In this document: piece by piece, positions 41,527 to 48,703 of the stretch | Layout of the letters: each line of letters starts with the position of its first letter | Numbering within the stretch: the stretch's first letter is position 1 | NCBI RefSeq assembly: GCF_029433105.1 | Contig: NZ_JARNTW010000005.1 | Location: 1-64,000, forward strand | From: Runella sp. MFBS21 | GTDB taxonomy: Bacteria; Bacteroidota; Bacteroidia; Cytophagales; Spirosomataceae | Reading direction: 5' to 3' | Length of the DNA stretch: 64,000 bases | Position numbers and translations under genes: made by a program | Notes under the pieces: generated by a model | Told to the model about the DNA's origin: nothing | What the model saw: only the letters and a program-made list of their open reading frames with translations | Databases searched by the model: none

Positions 41527-41856
41527 ATGAGTGATTTAGGCAAATTTATCAATTCAGTGGAAGAGTACATCAAAACCACTATAATAGTGGACACTGCAGG
41601 AAACCCCACTCAACAATTTAAGGTATTGTTTGGTAATTGTAGTGTAGTGGGTGGAGATGTGATTTTAGGGGATGTTCGGATTCCGAGGAAAAGCGTAATA
41701 TACACTTCTGAAACTTTACCTAACGAAGAAGAGCCTAAAAAAAAGATGTTTCTTGCCGTGACGGCCAATGCCTCCTCTAATTATTCATTGATAGAGTCAT
41801 TGGGTCATCCCGATTCCCAGGAAATGAATCAATACGATAGTAAATATTTTTTCTAA
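41527..41856 (+). CDS. 109-aa orphan protein under the shared operator
   Basis: No family recognised. 109 aa, no signal peptide. It begins MSDLGKFINSVEEYIKTTII (helical), then a beta-rich middle FKVLFGNCSVVGGDVILGDV with the only cysteine (about residue 38) and a GG pair, and ends in a Ser/Asn-rich tail (AVTANASSNYSLIESLGH). It has its own operator doublet and -7 box. The last 60 bp overlap the 3' end of the convergent kinase gene at 41797. It could be a modified-peptide substrate of the kinase/HopA1-like pair at 43656-45660, because it lies in the same regulon. That idea is speculative, since it has just one Cys. Confidence 0.65.
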   Translation: MSDLGKFINSVEEYIKTTIIVDTAGNPTQQFKVLFGNCSVVGGDVILGDVRIPRKSVIYTSETLPNEEEPKKKMFLAVTANASSNYSLIESLGHPDSQEMNQYDSKYFF

Positions 41857-43632
41857 TACAATCACGAAGTAGGTGCCATTTGGGCTGGTCTGAACGGTTA
41901 ATGTGCCGTTTAGTTCCTTGATTCTCTGTTGAATATTTCTAAGGCCTCTACCATTGCTGATTACTTCTTGAGGTATTCCTTGCCCGTTGTCGCTTACTTC
42001 AATTTGCAGGTTTTGTGCCCTGCTTGAGAAGCTTATAGAAGCAGCAGAGGCTTTAGAATGTTTGATGATATTGTTGATAAGTTCCAGTAAAATGCTATAG
42101 AGTTCAAACTCAATTTTTTTGTCCAAGCGGGAAAATAAATCAGGTATTTTCAACTCAAATTTAATTTTCTTATTTCGATTAAGCTGTCTAGTGAGCGTCG
42201 CTAGGGCGTGTAGAAGCCCTTCTTTTTCGAGCTCTTCTGGAAGCAAATGGTGTGACATATTTCTTACTTGGTCATAAGATTCACTCATCATCTTGAGGAT
42301 ATGATCATAAATTTCAAGTTCGTGAGGAGTAAGGATATTTTTATTCATGGCAAGCATACTCCATCTCATGGCCGAAAGTTGACTTCCTAGATTGTCATGA
42401 AGCTCGGCGGCTACGCGCTTACGTTCGGTAGTTTGGCCAGTAAAATGCGCTTCTTGGATTTCGGCGTTTTTCTTACGTAGGGTACGATTGTTCCACAAAA
42501 GTAAACCTACCAACGCCAGAAACATTACCAAAATCCCAATTAGGAAATAAAGCGTAGTTTGTTGTTGTTGTTGAGTGAGTGTTTGATTATCAATGTTTTT
42601 TTTGTGTATTTCGCGCTCATTGTCGTATTGTTGGCGATAGAGATTCAATTGCTTTTGGGTGTCATTGCTCAGTAATTGAATTTTGGTATCAAGGTATTTC
42701 TCATGAAATTCAAGGGCTTTTTTATAATCTTTGAGCCCTTTGTAAGCATTAAAAAGGGATTCATATGCCCATAGCATATCTTCCAAACTTTGGCTGGGAG
42801 TAGAAAGCTCAAGTGATTTTTGACTAAAAACGATGGCATTCTTGAAATCTCTTTTTTTGACATAGAGATAGGCTAGCTCTTGATAAGGCCCAGCAAGGTC
42901 GGATTCCGAACCGCTTTTTTTAAAGTAAACTATAGCTTTTTCTAAACAATCATACGCTGCTTCAAATTGGTTTTTGACAATCAAGTAATCTCCCCATGAA
43001 TAATAAAGATTGCCTAGCCAAAAGTCATTTTGGAGTGTTTTAAATAAGGTTTCGGCTTTTTTAAAGAAAGGGATAGGGTCAGCATCGGGGAGGCTTTTGA
43101 GGGTAGTCGCCAGATTTAAGTAACAAGCCGCAAGCTCTTTTGTGTTTTTTTGGGTTTCGTGTATTTTGATTAATTTTTTGTAATAATAAATCGCTGAATC
43201 TTTTTGGTTAAGTGTACTAAAATAATCGGCAATTAGGCGTAAGGCTATTAGCTTAGAATTCAGTGAATTAGTTTTTTCTGACAAGGTCAGCGATTGGTAA
43301 GCAAGCTGAAGCGATTCGTAGGTCTGACCCAGTTTAAATTTTGTTCTGCTCAAATCTTCATAACTCATTATTTGTCCTTTATGCCAAGCGATTTTTTTTG
43401 AAAGCTCAAGCGCTTGATTTGCATAATGAATGGCCGCTTTATAATCGGGATAATAATAATAAGTAAGGCTTAGTGTATGTTGGAGTACAATGGTTTGGGT
43501 ATCTTTTGAGAATGAAGGGCTAGCGTTTTGAATATTCCTCAACACCTGCTTTAAACTATCAATTTTCTTATCTTGTGCCAATAAAGTCACACCCAAAAAA
43601 CAACAACTGAAGGTCAGCCAGAAACGCAACAT
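41797..43632 (-). CDS. TPR sensor histidine kinase 1 (HisKA_3 type)
   Basis: 611 aa. Signal peptide 1-19 (LRFWLTFSCCFLGVTLLAQ). Tetratricopeptide repeats over about 35-335 (for example QLAYQSLTLSEKTNSLNSKLIALR). A membrane helix at about 363-384, then a short coiled coil; HisKA_3 with phospho-His412 in VAAELHDNLGSQLSAMRW; HATPase_c to the end (ELINNIIKHSKASAASISF, GIPQEVISNGRGLRNI). The last ~15 residues (FTIVLIHFLGIGMTQ) run past the normal end and into the opposite gene, so the original stop may have been lost. Pairs plausibly with regulator 1 or 2. Confidence 0.93.
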   Translation of the reverse strand: MLRFWLTFSCCFLGVTLLAQDKKIDSLKQVLRNIQNASPSFSKDTQTIVLQHTLSLTYYYYPDYKAAIHYANQALELSKKIAWHKGQIMSYEDLSRTKFKLGQTYESLQLAYQSLTLSEKTNSLNSKLIALRLIADYFSTLNQKDSAIYYYKKLIKIHETQKNTKELAACYLNLATTLKSLPDADPIPFFKKAETLFKTLQNDFWLGNLYYSWGDYLIVKNQFEAAYDCLEKAIVYFKKSGSESDLAGPYQELAYLYVKKRDFKNAIVFSQKSLELSTPSQSLEDMLWAYESLFNAYKGLKDYKKALEFHEKYLDTKIQLLSNDTQKQLNLYRQQYDNEREIHKKNIDNQTLTQQQQQTTLYFLIGILVMFLALVGLLLWNNRTLRKKNAEIQEAHFTGQTTERKRVAAELHDNLGSQLSAMRWSMLAMNKNILTPHELEIYDHILKMMSESYDQVRNMSHHLLPEELEKEGLLHALATLTRQLNRNKKIKFELKIPDLFSRLDKKIEFELYSILLELINNIIKHSKASAASISFSSRAQNLQIEVSDNGQGIPQEVISNGRGLRNIQQRIKELNGTLTVQTSPNGTYFVIVLEKIFTIVLIHFLGIGMTQ

Positions 43633-43655
43633 TAGATAGCAGGTTTAAAAAAGAA

Positions 43656-44696
43656 ATGTACGTAAAAATGTTCTTGTCGGCAACTAATATTGGATTTTAC
43701 ATTTTTGAGCGAGGTCTTACTTCTTTTGAGGCATATCAAGCTGGAGTGGTTCACTATGATGAAAGTCATGGACGTAATTTTGGATTGCAGGTAGAGATGA
43801 AAACAGGAGCCTCTTTTTTTGTGAAACAATGTAAGTCAAATGATTTAGAAAATAGAAGGACGTTTGAGAAAGAAGCCATTTTTTATGATTTTATGTCAAA
43901 TCATCCTTCACACCTCACACCGTCGATACCTACATTTTATGATTATGATGCTCGCTACGCTATTTTAGTATTGGAGTTGGTTCTCAAGGCCCAAAATCTC
44001 TATAAAATTGCTTCTATTTCAGAACAAATCATAAGGCAAGTAGCTCAAGTTTTGGCAGCACTTCACACATTCAAAAAAAAGGAACTTTTGCCCTTTTCAG
44101 ACCATGTGCCTACGTTGCTAACCCTCCACGATACGCATACTCAGCGGTGGCTTTTGTCTAAAAATAATACCAATCATCAAGCGTTGCTAAAAATGCTTTT
44201 TAGTCGCAAAGTATTACTAGAAGGATTGGGGCATTTGGCAAAAAACTGGCGAAGTGAAAGGCTGTGTCATGGAGACTTGAAATTTGAAAATATTCTGATT
44301 TCTACTTCCCAAGGCCTCAGACTCATTGATTGGGAAGAAGCAGGCTGGGGCGACTCCCTTTGGGATGCCGCAGGGGTGATACAGTCGTTGATTAGCAAAG
44401 AACTCATGGAAAGCCCACAGCTGATTTTTAGTCCTTTTGTTGCTTCTGAACCTCTGAAATCTCCCAATATAAGGCAAAATTCGGCAAGCTTTTGGTCCAC
44501 TTACACAAGCTTGATGGACGACACCTTTGCGGAGGAGCAAGTGATTGGCTATGTAGGGGCCAGAATGATTGGGAGATTGTTTGAATACAGTAGTGCTACC
44601 GACATATCCGCAAGAGCCCGTGAAATGATACCTTTGGCCGAAAAAATGATAACTGAACCACATAAGTACACTTATCTTTTGAAAAATAATGAGTGA
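43656..44696 (+). CDS. Aminoglycoside-phosphotransferase/protein-kinase-fold protein (LxmK-like)
   Basis: 346 aa, APH/choline-kinase fold. N-lobe: Lys in FFVKQCKS with a helix containing FEKEAIFYDFMSNH. Catalytic loop CHGDLKFENILI (His205, Asp207, Asn212 by count), and metal-binding Asp in LRLIDWEEAGWGDSLWDA (about residue 225). Start is ATG 43656; the second ATG at 43668 is also possible. Divergent from kinase 1 with 23 bp between. Its stop overlaps the HopA1-like gene by 8 bp, so the two are one translational unit. Ordinary aminoglycoside resistance is unlikely; the pairing resembles the kinase of class V lanthipeptide synthesis, which phosphorylates Ser/Thr of a precursor. Confidence 0.8.
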   Translation: MYVKMFLSATNIGFYIFERGLTSFEAYQAGVVHYDESHGRNFGLQVEMKTGASFFVKQCKSNDLENRRTFEKEAIFYDFMSNHPSHLTPSIPTFYDYDARYAILVLELVLKAQNLYKIASISEQIIRQVAQVLAALHTFKKKELLPFSDHVPTLLTLHDTHTQRWLLSKNNTNHQALLKMLFSRKVLLEGLGHLAKNWRSERLCHGDLKFENILISTSQGLRLIDWEEAGWGDSLWDAAGVIQSLISKELMESPQLIFSPFVASEPLKSPNIRQNSASFWSTYTSLMDDTFAEEQVIGYVGARMIGRLFEYSSATDISARAREMIPLAEKMITEPHKYTYLLKNNE

Positions 44697-45660
44697 AGAG
44701 ATATTAAAAAAAATGATAGCCTCGGTGGAGGTTACTTCTACCAAGCAAATTATATTTCAAGGAGAGGCTGTGTTGGAATTTTACAATTTTTTGCCAGTAC
44801 ATGAAATAGCCAACGAGTGGTTGATTGAGACTTTACAGCGACTATTTTATAAACATTTTTATATAGTACCCTCTACTCCGAAGATACTTCCTGATAAAGC
44901 CAATCAAAAAGCATACTTTAAAAAGCTACGCTCGGCCAATCGTACGCGAAGTAAATGGCAAAAAGGCTGGAAACTCGAACATATCAATACCAATGGGAGT
45001 GTAGTCGTAACCTTAAAAGGAGAGCGGCGTTTGGCGCGGGTAGGGGAGTTTATATTAGAAAATCCTTATCATAAACCCCTGAAAGTAGGCGAGCAGGTGC
45101 GGATTTTTTGTCCTAAGGAGTATGCTGAAAGCGTGGAGGGTTTTTATCATGTATTTGGGGAAAGATTGTCGGACAACTTTCTGGAAAGTGAAGTACGATT
45201 TTATTTTAATCTTTTGCCCGACGGTTCTCCTTTGTTGATAAAATCATTGACACTTTACTTGAATCTAGCCCAAATTCCTTTTCATTTCAAGTGCCTTCAA
45301 AATCCCCTTTTATATGATAGAGTAGATGCGGGGATACTTTACGTGAGTCGTCGGTATTTTTTTGAATTGGTGCCTATTCTGTGGCAAATCTACGAAGAAG
45401 TCGAATCGTATCTCGCGCCTGATGTTCCCTTGTTTACATTGGTTTTGGCCAAAGGATTGGGTTTTGCCGAAACCCCTACCGCCGATAGCTTTGGGATGCA
45501 TCGTTGTAAGCTCTTTGCCACGGCCTTGGTAGAGTTGCTTTCAGAGAAAAACAGCGTATCAGTCCCGCTACTACAAGAGAAAATTGGACAACAAGGTTAT
45601 GATTTTAACCGGTTATATCTGAATAAAAATAGTCGTTTTCCCTATCTATTTGAAAAGTAA
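44689..45660 (+). CDS. HopA1-like protein (LxmY-like phospho-Ser/Thr lyase candidate)
   Basis: 323 aa, no signal peptide. The pattern fits the HopA1 family: an N-terminal helical half, RTRSKWQKGWKLEHI with beta strands around residues 85-130, FYHVFGERLSDNF, VRFYFNLLPDGSPLLIKSLT (in two pieces), VSRRYFFELVPILWQIY, and the closing GLGFAETPTADSFGMHRCKLFATAL about residue 260-280. HopA1 was named from a Pseudomonas type III effector; chromosomal relatives occur with APH-like kinases, and in class V lanthipeptide loci the pair dehydrates Ser/Thr by kinase then lyase. It overlaps the kinase gene by 8 bp. No type III secretion genes are in the window. Confidence 0.75.
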   Translation: MSEEILKKMIASVEVTSTKQIIFQGEAVLEFYNFLPVHEIANEWLIETLQRLFYKHFYIVPSTPKILPDKANQKAYFKKLRSANRTRSKWQKGWKLEHINTNGSVVVTLKGERRLARVGEFILENPYHKPLKVGEQVRIFCPKEYAESVEGFYHVFGERLSDNFLESEVRFYFNLLPDGSPLLIKSLTLYLNLAQIPFHFKCLQNPLLYDRVDAGILYVSRRYFFELVPILWQIYEEVESYLAPDVPLFTLVLAKGLGFAETPTADSFGMHRCKLFATALVELLSEKNSVSVPLLQEKIGQQGYDFNRLYLNKNSRFPYLFEK

Positions 45661-45693
45661 TTCCTGAAATGTCTGCTGAAAAAAATCTATAAA

Positions 45694-45762
45694 TCAAGGT
45701 TTTCGTACTGAAAAATCATTGGAAACCCTGATGATTTTATTTTTTATAAATGTTCACTTTTG
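45694..45762 (+). promoter_or_regulatory. Operator doublet and -7 box before response regulator 2
   Basis: Degenerate first site TCAAGGTTTTCGTACTGA (45694-45711), second site TCATTGGAAACCCTGA (45716-45731), starts 22 bp apart. CACTTTTG, a -7-like box, is at 45755-45762, again beginning 24 bp after the second site. The gene's ATG is at 45859. Autoregulation of regulator 2 is likely. Confidence 0.6.
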
Positions 45763-45858
45763 TGTCCATCAAAAAAAGACTGGGAATAAAAAGCTTCTTT
45801 GGTCGGCTACATTGTGGTTTTTGTGGAAGAATGTTTGGAGATACTAATAATTGTACCT

Positions 45859-46512
45859 ATGATAGACGGTCGTATTAAACTTATTTTAGTAGATGATCAC
45901 CAAATCATTTTGGATGGATTAAGGTTTTTATTTTCTTCATTCAAAAACTTTCAAATAGAGGCAGCGTTTACAGATAGCCGTAAGGTGTTACCTTACTTAG
46001 AGGCTCATGGGGAGGTGGATATAGTGATAGCGGATCTTAATATGCCTCATCTGACGGGTATTGACTTAGTGATATTATTGAAAAAAAAATTCCCTACTAT
46101 CAAAGTGCTTTTGTTGACTCTGTCTGAAGACATTGGTCATATCAAAGAGGCTTTTAAAGCGGGTGTTTATGGCTATGTTTTGAAAAAAGCCGACAAAAGT
46201 GAACTCGAAAAGGCGATTGAGCAATTGATGGAAGGACAAAAATACATCAGCGAAGATATGATTGAGGAGTTAACCTCCAATACCTCTGTACCTCCTAAGC
46301 CGTTGGAGTCTGAGAGTATCCGCCATTTGACTGCCCGAGAGAGGGAGGTATTGAAGTTGATTCTTGATGAAAAATCTACCATAGAGATTGCGGATATTTT
46401 GAGTATCAGTATACCTACGGTAGAGACACACCGGCGCAGTTTGATGATTAAACTCAACGCCAAAAATGTGGTAGGGCTTGCCAAATATGCGATTAAATAT
46501 GGATTGGTTTAA
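45859..46512 (+). CDS. NarL-family response regulator 2
   Basis: 217 aa from ATG 45859; TTG 45799 would give a 20-residue extension absent from regulator 1. Receiver with VDDHQ, Asp59 in IVIADLNMPHLTG and Lys in YVLKKADKSEL. LuxR HTH with LTAREREVLKLILDEKSTIEIADIL and VETHRRSLMIKLNAKNVVGLAKYA, which matches regulator 1 residue for residue in the recognition helix. Convergent with kinase 2, whose stop is 3 bp away. Preceded by an operator doublet. Confidence 0.95.
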   Translation: MIDGRIKLILVDDHQIILDGLRFLFSSFKNFQIEAAFTDSRKVLPYLEAHGEVDIVIADLNMPHLTGIDLVILLKKKFPTIKVLLLTLSEDIGHIKEAFKAGVYGYVLKKADKSELEKAIEQLMEGQKYISEDMIEELTSNTSVPPKPLESESIRHLTAREREVLKLILDEKSTIEIADILSISIPTVETHRRSLMIKLNAKNVVGLAKYAIKYGLV

Positions 46513-46514
46513 AT

Positions 46515-48536
46515 CTATAAGGGTATCCTAATGAGGTGAGTCGTACCGAAGGGAGTATTGTCTGAATTTGTCCAATGACCTTGCAATGACGCAAGGCGAG
46601 TAGCAATATTTCGTAATCCTTTACCCTCTTGAGGGACGTTATCCATGCCTTTTCCATTGTCTGATACAGTCAAAAGTAATGTTTCTTTAGTGAGTTCAAC
46701 CCTGATGGTGGCCTCAGTGGCTTGGGCGTGTTTGAGGATATTGTTGATGAGTTCAAGACAGATACTGTAAAGTTCAAATTCGGTTTTAGAGTTCAATCGA
46801 GCAGGGTTATCTGTCAGTTGAAGCGAAAATGTAACAGGAGTATTACGGTTAAGTTTTTTTATGAGTATTTCGAGAGCTTTCCATAGTCCTTGTTTTTCTA
46901 ATTCTTCAGGGAGTAGGTTGTGTGAAAGTAGTCTGACTTGGTCGTAGGCTTGCTCGATGGTGCTCTGGACGTGTTGGTATACTTCTTGTTCTTTTGGTTC
47001 AAGTTTGTTTTTATCGATGGTACCGATACTCCATCTTAGGGAAGAAAGCGTACTTCCGAGGGCGTCGTGGAGGTCGGCGGCTACGCGTTTTCGCTCGGTG
47101 GTTTGGCCTTCGAGCAAGGCAGCTTGGAGTGCGATGTTTTGGCGTTTGAGCATTTGATTACGATAAAAGATAAACGAAAGTCCAATGAAAAACGCAACTA
47201 TAGCAGCAATCGTTATCAACTTTCGCTGTTGTTGTGCCTTTTCATTTGCGAGCTCTCTTGCGCGTTCTAGTTGCCTTTGTTCTACCTCAATGATTTCAAT
47301 TCGTTGGGCTTTTTCGTGGCGGAAGAGGCTGTCTTTGACTGCAAGCATGAGGTCTTGATATTTGAGTGCACTGTCGGGTTGATGTCTGATTTTATAAGTC
47401 TGAGAGAGAGCTTTGCTAGCTTCCCAAAAACCACGCGGGAAGTTGGCCGCTATAGCGCACCGCATCCCTTGCGTAGCGTAATAAAAACTTGAATCAATTT
47501 TTCCTAATTGAAGGCACAGGTTTGCTGCTTGGGCATATACTACGCTCAAGGTTTTTTGGTTGTTTTGTTGAATACAAGCATTGATACCACGCTTGTACCA
47601 GTAGAGGGCTTCGTGAAGATGACCGTATCTTTCTAATGCTTTGGCGTAGGTCATAAAAATATAGCCAAGCTCATGGGTGATGTGGTGATGTAGAGCTTCC
47701 TTAACTCCACCTTTGGCAAAATACAGGGCAGAATCCAATTGATTAAGTGCTTCGTAGGCATTGCTCAGATGTGCTTGCTCATAGTAAGTTCCTCGCTGAA
47801 GAGATTCTTTTATTTTTTTTGCCTGAAAAAGGTAAGGCTTAGCTTTTTGAAAATCGCCCAATGTGATATATAAATATCCGATAGCGCGGTGGCAGTCTTC
47901 GTCAACAAGGTCTTTGAGTTTGTATTTTTTTTTGAGCTCTAGCGATTGTAAATAAAAATCAAGCGCTTTGGCATAGTCACCTCCATTGAGGTAGCTGTTG
48001 CCGATGTCTAAAGTCGTTTTGGCTTTTAATCGGTACGTTTGGTAATGGGTAGAGAGAGCAAGCAATTCCATTCGATAGTAGAGACTGCTATCAATTTGAA
48101 AACCGTCATAGTGAGCGGCTACACCTATTAAGATTTTGATTTGTAGGTTGTCTTCTGAATAAGGAGTTTGTCCAAAATAGCCTTCTTTTTTACAAATCGC
48201 TAAGGTTTTGAGATAATGAATGATAGCAGCTTTATGGTTATTCAGGGTTCTATAGCCTTGAGCTAGGGCATAGAGAGCTTCTGCTTGGGCGGTAGTGGAG
48301 CGAATTTTTTTTGCTTCTGCTAAAGCTTGGGTGGCTATAAGTAAACAAGAGTCTCCTAGTCTTCTTTTGGCATATTCTTCAGCCAAGCGGGTCATTAACA
48401 GGCTTTTTTGTAAGCTGCTTTTTTGGGTGGCTAAAACTTGTCGAATACTGTCAGTAGCCGTAGGAGAATAGTTTTGACCGAAGCACTGAGCCGTAAGCAT
48501 CAAGCAGTAAACAAAAACAGCACTACGAAAAAGCAT
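46515..48536 (-). CDS. TPR sensor histidine kinase 2
   Basis: 673 aa. Signal peptide 1-20 (VFVYCLMLTAQCFG). TPR repeats at about 30-420 (ALDFYLQSLELKKKYKL, ALYWYKRGINACIQQNN). A membrane helix about 445-462 (LITIAAIVAFFIGLSFIFY), HisKA_3 with His490 in VAADLHDALGSTLSSLRW, and HATPase_c to the end. The dimerisation/phosphotransfer part is nearly identical in DNA to kinase 3 (46713-47140 against 48897-49325), while the sensor and the last ~60 residues differ. A single TCATGGTTTTCCATGA lies 76 bp before its start. Convergent partner: regulator 2. Confidence 0.93.
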   Translation of the reverse strand: MLFRSAVFVYCLMLTAQCFGQNYSPTATDSIRQVLATQKSSLQKSLLMTRLAEEYAKRRLGDSCLLIATQALAEAKKIRSTTAQAEALYALAQGYRTLNNHKAAIIHYLKTLAICKKEGYFGQTPYSEDNLQIKILIGVAAHYDGFQIDSSLYYRMELLALSTHYQTYRLKAKTTLDIGNSYLNGGDYAKALDFYLQSLELKKKYKLKDLVDEDCHRAIGYLYITLGDFQKAKPYLFQAKKIKESLQRGTYYEQAHLSNAYEALNQLDSALYFAKGGVKEALHHHITHELGYIFMTYAKALERYGHLHEALYWYKRGINACIQQNNQKTLSVVYAQAANLCLQLGKIDSSFYYATQGMRCAIAANFPRGFWEASKALSQTYKIRHQPDSALKYQDLMLAVKDSLFRHEKAQRIEIIEVEQRQLERARELANEKAQQQRKLITIAAIVAFFIGLSFIFYRNQMLKRQNIALQAALLEGQTTERKRVAADLHDALGSTLSSLRWSIGTIDKNKLEPKEQEVYQHVQSTIEQAYDQVRLLSHNLLPEELEKQGLWKALEILIKKLNRNTPVTFSLQLTDNPARLNSKTEFELYSICLELINNILKHAQATEATIRVELTKETLLLTVSDNGKGMDNVPQEGKGLRNIATRLASLQGHWTNSDNTPFGTTHLIRIPL
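46713..47140 (-). repeat. Kinase-core repeat shared with 48897-49325
   Basis: DNA of the HisKA_3 and early ATPase segment (protein stretch from IALQAALLEGQTTERKR to ILKHAQATEA) is nearly identical to the same segment of kinase 3. The flanking sensor and C-terminal sequences diverge abruptly. This fits gene conversion or a partial duplication. Confidence 0.75.
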
Positions 48537-48611
48537 GGAGCGTCATGAGCTATTTTAAGATATATAAAGATGCTTTGTTTTAGTCAAACTTTCAAGAAAA
48601 GGCACTAAAAA

Positions 48612-48627
48612 TCATGGTTTTCCATGA
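48612..48627 (-). promoter_or_regulatory. Single copy of the 16-bp operator before kinase 2
   Basis: TCATGGTTTTCCATGA, a perfect inverted repeat, 76 bp upstream of the kinase 2 start. No second copy or -7 box at the spacing seen in the four doublets, so its role may be different (or repression). Confidence 0.55.
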
Positions 48628-48680
48628 CCATATTTTGTACTTATGCTAGAAAAGGAAACTATTGAAAATCGAATACAGCG

Positions 48681-48700
48681 CACCACAGTAAAGTGTGGTG
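48681..48700 (-). terminator. Hairpin just after the kinase 3 stop
   Basis: CACCACA / TGTGGTG, a 7-bp stem with loop GTAAAG, starting 4 bp after the stop codon on the minus strand. No clear T run, so a weak terminator. Confidence 0.45.
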
Positions 48701-48703
48701 AGA

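Noticed and set aside
43656-44696. Aminoglycoside resistance gene
   Set aside because: Only the general APH fold is present; the overlap with a HopA1-like gene and chromosomal regulatory context argue against a resistance determinant.
44689-45660. Type III secretion effector
   Set aside because: HopA1 similarity gives the family name only; no secretion apparatus genes or effector N-terminal signal are present.
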